Positions 56,206-64,000 of a stretch of 64,000 nucleotides of DNA are shown here, in pieces. The stretch lies in assembly GCA_000775715.1 (NCBI GenBank), contig JRWQ01000011.1, forward strand, positions 310,001-374,000. Direction: 5' to 3'. The notes beneath the pieces are model-generated. The model was given only the letters and a program-made list of their open reading frames with translations, had not been told where the DNA came from and ran no database searches. Numbering within the stretch: the stretch's first letter is position 1; each line of letters starts with the position of its first letter. Origin of the DNA: Vibrio tubiashii (GTDB lineage: Bacteria; Pseudomonadota; Gammaproteobacteria; Enterobacterales; Vibrionaceae). The translations under genes were made by a program, and so were the position numbers.

Positions 56206-58491
56206 ATGACTACAACAACGCATATACTAGGTTACCCTCGCATTGGTGAAAAACGTGAGCTGAAATTTGCGCTAGAGAAGTACTGGCGTGGTGAGATTGA
56301 TCAGGCTGAGCTTAAAAATCTTGGCTCAACGTTAAGAGAGAATAACTGGGCAACGCAAGCAAATGCAGGTTTAGCATTCGTTGCTGCCGGTGATTTCGCT
56401 TGGTACGACCATGTTCTCACCACAACCCTGTTGTTAGGTCATGTGCCAAAGCGTCATCGCGATGGCTTCCCGGATTTAGATACGCTATTTAAAGTTGGTC
56501 GCGGTCAGTCTCAGGCAAATTGTGAGTGTAGCGGCAATGCTGCTTCAGACATGACCAAATGGTTCAACACTAACTACCATTATATTGTTCCAGAATTTAG
56601 CAAAGACGATACGTTTGAGGTGAGTTGGCCACAGCTATTTGATGAAGTGAATCAAGCGATTAAAGGTGGCCACAAGGTAAAACCTGTTCTACTAGGGCCT
56701 TTGAGCTACCTCTACTTAGGTAAAGAAGTTGAAGAAGGATTTGATCGTCTGTCGCTACTACCACGGGTTTTGACAGCATATCAAGCTATCTTGGCTAAGC
56801 TATCAAAGCTGGGTGTGGAATGGGTGCAAATTGATGAGCCTATTTTATCTCTTGAACTGGAAAAACCGTGGCTGGATTCGTTTAAGCTCGCTTATCAAGT
56901 GATTCGCAGCGATATAAAGGTTCTGCTAACCACTTACTTTGACTCAGTGAGCGATACGCTAGATAAAATCGTTGAGCTGCAAGTAGACGGTCTACACGTT
57001 GATCTATCCGCGTCACCACAGCAACTCGAACACGTTGTATCAAAACTACCAGAGGAGTGGGTGCTTTCTGCTGGTGTGGTCAATGGCCGCAATGTTTGGC
57101 GAGCCGATCTCAGTGCTCTGCTTACCCTGTTACAACCAGTGAAAGACAAGCTTGGAGACCGACTCTGGGTTGCCAGTTCTTGTTCTCTACTGCACAGTCC
57201 AGTTAATTTGGAGCTAGAAACATCGCTGAGCGAAGAAGTACGTGATTGGTTTGCATTTGCGAAACAGAAAGTGAGAGAGGTGGCTCTACTTGGTCATGCT
57301 CTAGACGGAAGCCAACAGGCGATTCTAGCTTGTGACACCTACAGTGCGCCAATTCAAGCACGTAAAACGGATATCAAGGTTAACAAACCGCAAGTCCAGC
57401 AACGCTTGAACAGTATTACCCAGCAACTTGCTGAGCGAAGCGCTCCTTATGCCGAGCGCGCTGCGCACCAGAGCGAGGTATTAGGTTTACCACTGTTCCC
57501 AACCACGACTATAGGTTCGTTCCCGCAGACGAGTGAAATTCGTGTTCAGCGTAGTGCTTATCGCGCAGGCAAATTGTCAGAGTCTGAATACCAACAAGCA
57601 CTGAAAGGTCACATTGCAGATGCCGTCACACGTCAAGAAGCGTTAGATCTTGATGTGTTAGTCCATGGTGAAGCGGAACGAAATGACATGGTTGAGTATT
57701 TTGCCGAGCACTTAGCTGGTTTCCAAACAACCCAATTTGGTTGGGTGCAAAGCTATGGTTCTCGTTGTGTTAAACCAGCAATAGTGGTTGCCGACATCGA
57801 GCGTGAAAAGCCAATTACTGTTGAGTGGTCTACTTACGCACAATCGCTAACCGCAAAACAGATGAAGGGCATGCTGACTGGACCGGTAACCATTTTGTGT
57901 TGGACATTCCCACGCGAAGACATCAGTCGCAAGCAGATTGCCGATCAACTAGCTCTTGCATTGCGCGATGAAGTGTCAGACTTGCAAGCGGCAGGGATCA
58001 ACATCATTCAAATTGACGAACCAGCAATTCGTGAAGGCCTACCGCTCAAAAAACGCGAGCATCAAGAGTATCTAGATTGGGCCGTTAACGCTTTTAAGAT
58101 ATCTGCGGCCAGTGCCAAACCGGAAACACAAATTCACACGCACATGTGCTACTCAGAGTTTAATGAGATTATTGAATCTGTCGCTGCATTGGATGCTGAT
58201 GTAATTACTATTGAGACTTCACGCTCAAACATGGAGCTACTCAAAGCATTTGAAGACTTTAACTACCCAAATGAAATTGGCCCAGGTGTGTATGATATTC
58301 ACTCGCCAAATATTCCAACCAAAGCGTGGATTGAGGGCTTACTCAAAAAGGCAGCGGAAAAGATTCCTGCTGAGAGACTTTGGGTGAATCCCGATTGCGG
58401 ATTGAAAACACGTAATTGGCAAGAGACCGAAGCTTCACTCGCCAACATGGTATTGGCGGCGAAAGAGCTTCGTAATAGCTACCAAGCATAA
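56206..58491 (+). CDS. metE: Cobalamin-independent methionine synthase MetE
   Basis: Transfers a methyl group from 5-methyltetrahydrofolate to homocysteine. 761 aa, standard length. N-terminal [23 protein letters not shown]; catalytic C-terminal half with zinc ligands in HTHMCYSEF (His and Cys), [14 protein letters not shown] (Glu) and [10 protein letters not shown] (Cys). AAAGGAAC before the ATG. Divergent from metR with candidate MetJ and MetR sites between. Terminator at 58504-58540. Confidence 0.98.
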   Translation: MTTTTHILGYPRIGEKRELKFALEKYWRGEIDQAELKNLGSTLRENNWATQANAGLAFVAAGDFAWYDHVLTTTLLLGHVPKRHRDGFPDLDTLFKVGRGQSQANCECSGNAASDMTKWFNTNYHYIVPEFSKDDTFEVSWPQLFDEVNQAIKGGHKVKPVLLGPLSYLYLGKEVEEGFDRLSLLPRVLTAYQAILAKLSKLGVEWVQIDEPILSLELEKPWLDSFKLAYQVIRSDIKVLLTTYFDSVSDTLDKIVELQVDGLHVDLSASPQQLEHVVSKLPEEWVLSAGVVNGRNVWRADLSALLTLLQPVKDKLGDRLWVASSCSLLHSPVNLELETSLSEEVRDWFAFAKQKVREVALLGHALDGSQQAILACDTYSAPIQARKTDIKVNKPQVQQRLNSITQQLAERSAPYAERAAHQSEVLGLPLFPTTTIGSFPQTSEIRVQRSAYRAGKLSESEYQQALKGHIADAVTRQEALDLDVLVHGEAERNDMVEYFAEHLAGFQTTQFGWVQSYGSRCVKPAIVVADIEREKPITVEWSTYAQSLTAKQMKGMLTGPVTILCWTFPREDISRKQIADQLALALRDEVSDLQAAGINIIQIDEPAIREGLPLKKREHQEYLDWAVNAFKISAASAKPETQIHTHMCYSEFNEIIESVAALDADVITIETSRSNMELLKAFEDFNYPNEIGPGVYDIHSPNIPTKAWIEGLLKKAAEKIPAERLWVNPDCGLKTRNWQETEASLANMVLAAKELRNSYQA

Positions 58492-58503
58492 CGTTTAAGT
58501 GAG

Positions 58504-58540
58504 ACAAAAATGCCGACAATAGAGTCGGCATTTTTGTTTT
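58504..58540. terminator. Bidirectional terminator, metE / ohr
   Basis: Stem ACAAAAATGCCGAC-aatagaGTCGGCATTTTTGT with A and T runs on both sides, between convergent genes. Confidence 0.92.
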
Positions 58541-58561
58541 ATAAAGGCAGTGGGCGAGGGA

Positions 58562-58984
58562 TTAAATCGCTTCACCATTGACGGTAACTTGAACGTCGAT
58601 GTTGCCGCGTACCGCATTTGAATATGGACAAACTTGGTGAGCCACTTTAACCAGCTCAAGCGCTTGTTGTTGAGGCAGTGCGAGTGATGCGGCTAAGCTG
58701 ACTGTTAATGCGAAACCACCTTGTTCGTTAGGACCAATACCAACTTCTGCTGTTACTGGCGCTTCTTTTAGAGCAACGTTTCCTTCACGAGCTACGTGCA
58801 AAATTGCGTTAGAGAAACATGCCGAGTAGCCAGCCGCAAACAGCTGCTCAGGGTTAGTTGCCGCGCCAGAGCCCCCCATCTCTTTTGGATATGAAAGCTC
58901 TAAGTCCAGTAGACCATCATCTGTTTTAACTTGACCGTTTCGACCTGCTAATGCTGTTGCTTGAGTTTTGTATAGAGTCGCCAT
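58562..58984 (-). CDS. ohr: Organic hydroperoxide resistance protein Ohr
   Basis: 140-aa OsmC/Ohr-family thiol peroxidase that reduces organic hydroperoxides. Catalytic Cys 56 (GYSACFSNAIL) and resolving Cys 119 (HQVCPYSNAVRGN) are both present; begins MATLYKTQATALAGRNGQ as in Ohr. An ATG five codons earlier contains the AAGGA ribosome-binding site of the true start, so 58984 is chosen. Divergent from ohrR with two operator-like repeats in between. Confidence 0.95.
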   Translation of the reverse strand: MATLYKTQATALAGRNGQVKTDDGLLDLELSYPKEMGGSGAATNPEQLFAAGYSACFSNAILHVAREGNVALKEAPVTAEVGIGPNEQGGFALTVSLAASLALPQQQALELVKVAHQVCPYSNAVRGNIDVQVTVNGEAI

Positions 58985-59004
58985 GTTGTTATCCTTCATT
59001 TAAG

Positions 59005-59021
59005 TTGTGTGCAATTTAATT
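59005..59021. promoter_or_regulatory. Candidate OhrR operator 1
   Basis: TTGTGtGCAATTTAaTT; includes the palindrome CAATT-t-AATTG (59012-59022). It recurs at 59064-59080 with two differences. Lies 21 bases upstream of the ohr start. Confidence 0.6.
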
Positions 59022-59063
59022 GTTTGCAATATTAGATCGAAACTAAGATGCTTTGCAAGTATA

Positions 59064-59080
59064 TTGTGCGCAATTTATTT
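59064..59080. promoter_or_regulatory. Candidate OhrR operator 2
   Basis: TTGTGcGCAATTTAtTT, a direct repeat of operator 1 (15 of 17 bases). Includes the dyad ATTG-tgcg-CAAT at 59063-59074. Lies 15-31 bases before the chosen ohrR ATG. Confidence 0.6.
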
Positions 59081-59094
59081 TTTTAGGTGATGAG

Positions 59095-59556
59095 ATGAAA
59101 GGTTGCCAAACGGACAATCAATTAACGGGCGAAGAGAGCTTGATGCTCGATAATCAAGTTTGCTTTCCTCTTTATAGTGCTGCTAATGCGGTTATTCGAA
59201 CTTATCGGCCTTTGCTTGATAAGTTAGATTTAACCTATTCTCAATACTTAGTGATGATGGTGCTGTGGGAGAATGATGGCATCAGCGTGAAGGATATTGG
59301 ATCAAGGTTGCACCTCGATTCTGGAACCCTAACACCACTGCTAAAGCGACTAGAAGGCAAAGGATTTGTGCTGCGTGAGCGAAGCGAAGTGGACGAGCGA
59401 GTGAGAGTCCTAAAGCTGACCCAAGAAGGTATCAGCTTAAAGCAAACGGCCATGCAAGTTCCTGCGGAAATGAAATGCAAAATCCAGCTCGAGTTAGATG
59501 AGCTGCTAGAGTTGAAACGATTGTGTGAAAAAGTCATCAAAACAATAGACGCATAG
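59095..59556 (+). CDS. ohrR: MarR family peroxide-sensing repressor OhrR
   Basis: 153 aa MarR-type winged-helix repressor. The sensor Cys is in LDNQVCFPLYSA (Cys 23), and the wing region is DSGTLTPLLKRLEGKGFVLRERSEVDERV. OhrR represses ohr until this Cys is oxidised by organic peroxide. The frame extends to a TTG at 59053, but that start would run through operator 2; ATG 59095 with AGGTGATGAG upstream is preferred, and ATG 59143 is a possible shorter start. A second Cys follows near residue 4, and another at the C-terminus (RLCEKV). Confidence 0.92.
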   Translation: MKGCQTDNQLTGEESLMLDNQVCFPLYSAANAVIRTYRPLLDKLDLTYSQYLVMMVLWENDGISVKDIGSRLHLDSGTLTPLLKRLEGKGFVLRERSEVDERVRVLKLTQEGISLKQTAMQVPAEMKCKIQLELDELLELKRLCEKVIKTIDA

Positions 59557-59569
59557 TAGCCTCATTAAG

Positions 59570-59989
59570 CTAAACCGTAGGCAAAGCATCCTTGAGCTCC
59601 AACATAAGGCGATAGGCACTTTCACCCGACATTTCATGCGGGTTGAACTCGCTACCACCTGAATACCTAAGGTTTATAGGGGCGGTAAGGCTCGTTGAAG
59701 GAATATAACCCATCGACCAGTTGCTAAATTCGCGAGCACTAATCTCGCGGTAATCTAACATGATGATATCGGTATGACGTTTGTCGTTCAAAATTCGTTG
59801 GTAGATGAGGTTTACGTGAGTTCGTGAACCTTCTAAGCATTGAAGAAAGAAGTGACGATCAAAACAGAGCAATCCCGTCACGTTCATGCGTTGGTTACTC
59901 TCTTTTGCAGCGTGCACTATGCTCTCTACGGTATCTAGATTAAACCCATCAGAGATTTTGCTCGCATAGATTAGTCGTGTTAGAAACAT
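59570..59989 (-). CDS. BLUF-domain blue-light photoreceptor (stand-alone)
   Basis: 139 aa: a BLUF FAD-binding domain (1-95) and a 40-residue tail, no enzymatic output. All key residues are present: Y8 (LIYAS), N32, Q50 (FFLQCLEG), W91 and M93 (NWSMGY), spaced as in AppA (offset 13). Expected to sense blue light by Tyr-Gln hydrogen-bond switching and signal through a partner protein. Convergent with ohrR, divergent from an acetyltransferase gene. Partner not evident nearby; the phosphodiesterases lie 6-10 kb away. Confidence 0.92.
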   Translation of the reverse strand: MFLTRLIYASKISDGFNLDTVESIVHAAKESNQRMNVTGLLCFDRHFFLQCLEGSRTHVNLIYQRILNDKRHTDIIMLDYREISAREFSNWSMGYIPSTSLTAPINLRYSGGSEFNPHEMSGESAYRLMLELKDALPTV

Positions 59990-60089
59990 ACAGATTCCTT
60001 TCCATACTATGTGCGATCAGATTACTATTATCACTACTAAACATAGTGCATATATGGATATTAACAACGCCAACATTGGAGGTAGGGCA

Positions 60090-60641
60090 GTGCTAGAAAC
60101 CGAGAGACTTCGTCTAAGGCAGTGGAAAGATTCAGATATTGAGCCTTACTGCCAAATTAACGCCAATCCGCAGGTTATGCGGTACTTCCCATCAGTATTA
60201 ACGCCGGAAGAAAGTACTGCTCAAGCGGGCAGAGGTCGTAGCTATATTGAAAAACATGGCTGGGGATTTTGGGCGGTAGAGCTTAAAGAGACAGGAGAGT
60301 TTATCGGCTTTGTTGGTCTACTTGGCCAAGATAAAGAGAGTGGCTTACCCAATGCTCCGTTTGTTGAGATTGGCTGGCGACTTGATTCCAAGCATTGGGG
60401 TAAAGGGTTAGCTCCTGAAGCCGCTACTAAAGCTCTAGAATTTGCGTTTGAACAACTGAACTTAGAGCGTGTGTATTCGTTTACTGCTCTGTCGAATACA
60501 CCTTCACAACGGGTAATGGAAAAAATAGGTATGACCAACACGGGCCAAGACTTTGACCATCCCAAATTGCCCAAAGGTCACGCACTAGAACGCCACTGCC
60601 TTTATGAAATTACCAGAGAGCAGTGGCAGTCTGTGCGTTGA
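60090..60641 (+). CDS. GNAT family N-acetyltransferase (RimJ/RimL-like)
   Basis: 183 aa. Begins MLETERLRLRQWKDSDIEPYCQI, the RimJ/RimL-type pattern; acetyl-CoA loop in HWGKGLAPEAATKALEFAF; NTPSQRVMEKIGMTNTG near the end. Substrate unknown, protein or small amine. The frame is open to 60009, but the GTG at 60090 has a perfect GGAGG seven bases upstream and gives the family N-terminus, so it is preferred. It runs divergently from the BLUF gene. Confidence 0.85.
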   Translation: MLETERLRLRQWKDSDIEPYCQINANPQVMRYFPSVLTPEESTAQAGRGRSYIEKHGWGFWAVELKETGEFIGFVGLLGQDKESGLPNAPFVEIGWRLDSKHWGKGLAPEAATKALEFAFEQLNLERVYSFTALSNTPSQRVMEKIGMTNTGQDFDHPKLPKGHALERHCLYEITREQWQSVR

Positions 60642-60653
60642 TACGTTGTGGGG

Positions 60654-61340
60654 CTAAACGCGGTTATCACCTGTACTGAACGCGATGGTTTGGCTGATTT
60701 CAGTCAGTGAGCGACCGCTCTGTTGCTGCCAGTGAGTAAATGCTTGATTGGCAGCGAGTAGAGAGCGTTTGGTATCTCTACCACCTTCGATGATTTTACA
60801 GGCGCGTAGGTAGCTTTCAACATCACCAGAGAGGATAAAGGTATCAACACCCATTTGGCGCAAGCTATACGGACCTGTGTTCCCTCCAAGGCGATTACCG
60901 TGCTTTTTCAGATAGCCCCACAGCGAAGTGATGTCCTCGCTTGGCCAGTTGGCAACCATATTTGAGAATGAACCATGTTCGAGTGATACTTCATGTAACA
61001 TCTGTGCGTTGGCGTGAATAGATTTCACTTTGGCATGGTGGCGAATGATACGGGTATCGCTCGCTTTGTTGTCCCACTGTTCATCGGAAAGCATCAATAA
61101 CGGCTCGACCTTGAAACCAAAGAACACCTCTTCAAAGTTAGGCCACTTATTACGAACCACCTTCCACGATATACCACTTTGAAAGACCTTCATGCTAAAC
61201 GCTGACAACCACCTATCGTTTGGAATCTGCTTGAGTTGATCGATAGTTAGCGGCTTAGACAGCAATGATTCGAGAGCATCAGTCCCGCCCTTACGATCAG
61301 CGGCGCGTTGGTAGATATCATTGAAATTTTCTAGTGCCAA
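60654..61340 (-). CDS. Divergent DNA-3-methyladenine glycosylase I (Tag)-like protein
   Basis: 228 aa. The Tag helix-hairpin-helix core is recognisable: QSGISWKVVRNKWPNFEEVF (compare GLSWITVLKKRENY in E. coli Tag) and TRIIRHHAKVKSIHANAQ. The zinc-snap ligands of Tag (Cys 4, His 17 and a C-terminal His/Cys) are absent; the protein has a single Cys. It is also some 40 residues longer. Either a metal-free subfamily of repair enzyme or a changed specificity. Convergent with the acetyltransferase, 12 bases apart. Confidence 0.75.
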   Translation of the reverse strand: MALENFNDIYQRAADRKGGTDALESLLSKPLTIDQLKQIPNDRWLSAFSMKVFQSGISWKVVRNKWPNFEEVFFGFKVEPLLMLSDEQWDNKASDTRIIRHHAKVKSIHANAQMLHEVSLEHGSFSNMVANWPSEDITSLWGYLKKHGNRLGGNTGPYSLRQMGVDTFILSGDVESYLRACKIIEGGRDTKRSLLAANQAFTHWQQQSGRSLTEISQTIAFSTGDNRV

Positions 61341-61564
61341 GATGGTCTCTCCGTTTTTGTTTCTTTTCGTATGGCAAAGCCATATTAGCTTGCTGCTGCG
61401 CTCTTGTCTTTACTGAGGTGTGTTGCTGAGTACTATGAACCGGATTATGCAAGAGGTTGTCATTAATGATAGTTGTGCCACTAAATGGTTAATTTGTTGA
61501 TTAATTGGAGAACTTCCTGAGATGAGCCTATATTAAAAGAACTTACTTTTTATAGGCTGACTTC

Positions 61565-62251
61565 ATGGCAGGACGACATTTGTATCGCGCTCTATTGATT
61601 TGTTTATGCGTCAGTGTGAGTTACGCACATGCTCAGTATGAGATGCACTTCTTTTGTCCGGATTTTCCCCCATATACCACCATAGACAGTGATGGCAATC
61701 AGAGTGGAATTGGACTAGATAGAATGAAGCCGATATTAGAAGTACTTGGAGTCGACTATTCGATTAGTATTGGCTCCAATCATGGACGGGCGTTAGCTGA
61801 GTTAAAGAACGGCCGCTCTGACGGGTTCTTTATGGCGTCACGTAATGATGAGCGGGACAAATATGCGGTTTTTTCCGAGTCAATTATGACCAATCGCTGG
61901 GTTTGGGTACGATTAGCGGGTAGTGGGGCGGAGCTGTTGTCAGTCGCTAAACCGGGAGAAAAGGTTGCTAGCCTTTTGAATGCGAATACTAATCGTTGGT
62001 TGATGAAATCTGGTTATGATCCTGCCCATCCCGCTGAAAACATTCGACAGCTCGTTGGGATGTTAGATAGCCAACAAGTGAGTGCGGTATTGGTCGCAGA
62101 AGAAGTTTTCAAAGCGGCTTACCCTAATGACACCAGATACCAGATAACTCTCCAAGTCGAAAAAGAGTTTGGTGTGTACATTTCGAAGACATTTCTAGAA
62201 AGTCATCCCCAGTTTATGGATGAGCTTAACGCGGCGATACGCGGCCAATAA
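61565..62251 (+). CDS. Periplasmic solute-binding-like protein (SBP_bac_3 family)
   Basis: 228 aa. Signal peptide about residues 1-23 (LLICLCVSVSYAHA), then a short type II binding-protein fold: FFCPDFPPYTTIDSDGNQSGIGLD and LKNGRSDGFFMASRNDERDKYAVFS. No permease or ATPase gene is adjacent, so this is an orphan of the kind common in vibrios, possibly a sensor accessory rather than a transporter part. Ligand unknown. The ATG has AGG eight bases upstream. Terminator follows. Confidence 0.8.
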   Translation: MAGRHLYRALLICLCVSVSYAHAQYEMHFFCPDFPPYTTIDSDGNQSGIGLDRMKPILEVLGVDYSISIGSNHGRALAELKNGRSDGFFMASRNDERDKYAVFSESIMTNRWVWVRLAGSGAELLSVAKPGEKVASLLNANTNRWLMKSGYDPAHPAENIRQLVGMLDSQQVSAVLVAEEVFKAAYPNDTRYQITLQVEKEFGVYISKTFLESHPQFMDELNAAIRGQ

Positions 62252-62265
62252 CGGTGACCAAATAG

Positions 62266-62296
62266 AAAGCCAGAGCAATATGCTCTGGCTTTTTAT
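62266..62296. terminator. Bidirectional terminator, binding protein / dsbA
   Basis: Stem AAAGCCAGAGCA-atatGCTCTGGCTTT followed by TTATT, between convergent genes. Confidence 0.9.
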
Positions 62297-62312
62297 TGTC
62301 GCTCACTCGCAC

Positions 62313-62912
62313 TTAGAGCGTCAGAAGGTAGTTAACCAACTGGTTGTACTCTTCTGGTGAGCGAATCTTATCGGTTTTAACAATGTACTTATTGTTCACC
62401 ACAACACCTGGAACACCCGTTAGCGTACTTTTAGCGAACTGCTTGTCGAAGCTGCGCTGCATAGAGTTGACGACAAAACTGTTGTAAGTCGCATCAAATT
62501 TGGCGCCATCGATTCCGTTATCAATGAAAATTTGGCGTAACTCTTGTTCATCTCTTGGCGCTCGGCGCAAGTCATGGATTTGCTTGAACATTGCCGGAAC
62601 CAAGGTTTTTTCTGCGTCTAGTGAAACCATGGTGGCGTAAGACTTAGCCATTGGCACCGCCATACTTCCACCCATAAAAGCAACGTGTACCTTTTCGAAC
62701 TTCGCATTGTCTGGAAGCGAGTTTTTTAAGTTGTCTACGATTGGCTCAAATTGGTAGCAGTGAGGGCAGTAGAAAGAGAAAAACTCAGTGACTTTAGGTG
62801 TGGTGGATTTCTCGGCGTCAAGTACCGTGTAGTGGGTACCTTCAGTGAATTGCGCTGCATGTGCAGCCACGGAAAATAGTAAGAATGACAAAAGAGTGAA
62901 TAGCTTTTTCAT
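62313..62912 (-). CDS. dsbA: Thiol:disulfide interchange protein DsbA
   Basis: 199 aa periplasmic oxidase that introduces disulfides; in vibrios needed for toxin and pilus assembly. Signal peptide to about residue 19 (FSVAAHAA), active site C49-P-H-C52 in FYCPHCYQF, cis-Pro loop [12 protein letters not shown] precedes the ATG by seven bases. yihE (srkA), the usual upstream gene, is absent here. Confidence 0.96.
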   Translation of the reverse strand: MKKLFTLLSFLLFSVAAHAAQFTEGTHYTVLDAEKSTTPKVTEFFSFYCPHCYQFEPIVDNLKNSLPDNAKFEKVHVAFMGGSMAVPMAKSYATMVSLDAEKTLVPAMFKQIHDLRRAPRDEQELRQIFIDNGIDGAKFDATYNSFVVNSMQRSFDKQFAKSTLTGVPGVVVNNKYIVKTDKIRSPEEYNQLVNYLLTL

Positions 62913-63000
62913 TGCTGAATCCTATAAAAATCTTATTTAACAAATAGCGTTAAGCTCTCAACACAACCACTGTGTAAAGAGGACAAGTTACAAATAAGAG

Positions 63001-63354
63001 TTAAGCGATAGGAGGGCGATACAAAGTACGCGCACGCGCGATAGCTTTGCCAATCTCATCTATGTTCAAAGGTGCCAAGGTAGACAGGGAAACGTAGGGT
63101 GTCGATATTGATTGTGAGTTAGTTAACTTAAGTAGGCAGCTAGAGCCACAACAGGAGTGTCCAGAAGCTTGGCTATACTCTTCTATCTTTAAGCACTTGA
63201 TAGGATTTAACTGATAGTGGTTTTCGCTACTGATTATCTTAGGAGAGATAGGCTCAAACAGTTGCTCATTAGCATGCACGCTGACCGCCGTACTACAGAG
63301 TATTAGCAGGCAAGCAAAAGTAAATGCAGAAAGAATTGAGCGACTAAATAACAA
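63001..63354 (-). CDS. Small secreted Cys-rich hypothetical protein
   Basis: 117 aa from a TTG start. A clear signal sequence (AFTFACLLILCSTAVSVHA, to about residue 28) is followed by a mature protein with HSCCGSSC near residue 67-74, another Cys earlier, and the end ARTLYRPPIA. The clustered His/Cys suggests metal binding, compatible with the cation-efflux gene upstream on the same strand; the family is not recognised. No ATG or GTG is available in frame and the ribosome-binding site is weak, so the start is uncertain. Confidence 0.6.
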   Translation of the reverse strand: MLFSRSILSAFTFACLLILCSTAVSVHANEQLFEPISPKIISSENHYQLNPIKCLKIEEYSQASGHSCCGSSCLLKLTNSQSISTPYVSLSTLAPLNIDEIGKAIARARTLYRPPIA

Positions 63355-63426
63355 CTGAGCAATCCATAATTGATAGAAGAGACAGCTTAGCTGAAATTAC
63401 ATGATTAAGGAACCGTAAACCTTTAT

Positions 63427-63843
63427 TTAGAACTCTCGATTCATGCTGTTTAGGCATCGCATCAGCACTTCAACCTCACTTGGTTCGATGTTGCGGGTAA
63501 GATCTGTGACTAAATCAAGGTGCAGTTGGTTGTGATGGCGATGAATCTCTTGGCCTTGTTCGGTTAGTGCAACGACAATTGCCCGTCTATCGGTTGGATG
63601 CGTTTGGCGCTCGATGAGATCTGCCTTGACCAGCTTTTCGATTTGTACCGTCAATGTGCCTGTGGTAATGCCAAGCTTTTCAGCCAGCTCTTTCATGCGC
63701 AGCGCACCATGGACCCCTAGCACTTCAATGGTGTGGGTTTGTGCTAGAGTGTATCCGGTCTCTTTTACCACCGACTGTTCCCATGATGACATCTTGTCGT
63801 AGAACTCGGTGAGTAATTGATTAAGCTTATCTAAGTTTTGCAT
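63427..63843 (-). CDS. MarR family transcriptional regulator
   Basis: 138 aa winged-helix regulator: LRMKELAEKLGITTGTLTVQIEKLVKADLIERQTHPTDRRA is the MarR DNA-binding core. Ligand unknown. Its ATG lies within the last 13 bases of the upstream cation-efflux gene on the same strand, so the pair is translationally coupled and it probably regulates metal or stress efflux. The Cys-rich gene follows 72 bases later. Confidence 0.9.
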   Translation of the reverse strand: MQNLDKLNQLLTEFYDKMSSWEQSVVKETGYTLAQTHTIEVLGVHGALRMKELAEKLGITTGTLTVQIEKLVKADLIERQTHPTDRRAIVVALTEQGQEIHRHHNQLHLDLVTDLTRNIEPSEVEVLMRCLNSMNREF

Positions 63844-64000
63844 GTCTGTGCGCAGTTAACCTCAAGAGTAAGATGATGAATCTTATCAAACTTGCTGAGG
63901 ATTTGCTTGTATTCAGCAACACTCATATTGTTATTAGAAATTAACGAAATTGCGGCGGAGTAATGGTGTCCGCTAATCTGCCACATGTGGAAATCGCTAA
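63831..64000 (-). CDS. Cation diffusion facilitator efflux protein (C-terminal end only)
   Basis: The window ends inside this minus-strand gene; 55 C-terminal residues are visible. They read HMWQISGHHYSAAISLIS, then SVAEYKQILSKF and HHLTLEVNCAQ, resembling the cytoplasmic tail of DmeF/CzcD-type cation diffusion facilitators, which end H-x-T-x-E-V-H/N. Such antiporters export Co, Ni, Zn or Cd. The frame is open to the window edge. Stop at 63831-63833, overlapping the marR start by 13 bases. Confidence 0.75.
   Translation of the reverse strand, partial: SDFHMWQISGHHYSAAISLISNNNMSVAEYKQILSKFDKIHHLTLEVNCAQTCKT

Overview
The window looks like chromosomal DNA of a Vibrio species (Gammaproteobacteria, roughly mid-40s % GC). 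The family content and gene order are vibrio-like: lolCDE-comEC-msbA-lpxK-ycaR-kdsB, prkA-yeaH-spoVR, pflA/pflB beside an amino-acid ABC transporter, ybjL-grxA, hexR-panP, tfoX close to serC, and metR/metE. I cannot name the species from sequence alone. There is no tRNA, rRNA, CRISPR array, prophage or intact insertion sequence. The only mobile-looking DNA is a 163-bp element with terminal inverted repeats in front of lysO.

Layout. 1-9.3 kb: end of lolC, lolD and lolE (lipoprotein export), a divergent DUF2062 gene, comEC (DNA uptake), then msbA-lpxK-ycaR-kdsB (lipid A/Kdo), packed with overlaps. 9.4-14.3 kb: minus-strand stress operon prkA-yeaH-spoVR. 14.8-22.0 kb: two chemoreceptors, yfbU, a CbiM-like membrane protein, pflA and an LpxR-type lipid A deacylase. 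22.2-26.3 kb: pflB and a DUF3360 permease. 27.0-30.1 kb: four-gene basic amino-acid ABC transporter behind a probable ArgR operator. 30.2-36.7 kb: ybjL, grxA (with an OxyR motif), an iron alcohol dehydrogenase, hexR and panP. 36.8-45.2 kb: an orphan periplasmic protein, lysO, an HDOD protein, tfoX, a small outer-membrane barrel, a response regulator/kinase pair and a DUF945 protein. 45.3-55.0 kb: serC, ygiQ, two tandem c-di-GMP phosphodiesterases, a seven-helix membrane protein and a DUF4250 protein. 55.0-58.5 kb: metR/metE with MetJ-type boxes. 58.6-64.0 kb: ohr/ohrR with paired operators, a BLUF photosensor, an acetyltransferase, a Tag-like glycosylase, a solute-binding-like protein, dsbA, a Cys-rich secreted protein, a MarR regulator and the 3' end of a cation-efflux gene.

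How it fits together. Envelope biogenesis (Lol, MsbA, LpxK, KdsB, LpxR), anaerobic pyruvate metabolism (PflA/PflB, FNR/CRP-like site), arginine/lysine transport (ArgR-controlled uptake, LysO export), redox defence (GrxA/OxyR, Ohr/OhrR, DsbA) and lifestyle signalling (chemoreceptors, c-di-GMP, TfoX competence, kinase/regulator pair) are all present. The least understood loci are the kinase whose N-terminal receiver has lost its phosphorylatable Asp but remains paralogous to the adjacent intact regulator, the tandem PAS/degenerate-GGDEF/EAL/CBS proteins followed by a 7TM protein, and the MarR/cation-efflux/Cys-rich cluster at the right edge. Many starts were moved from the longest open frame to a better ribosome-binding site, as stated per gene. 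All functional names rest on recognised motifs and remembered families; no database search was run.
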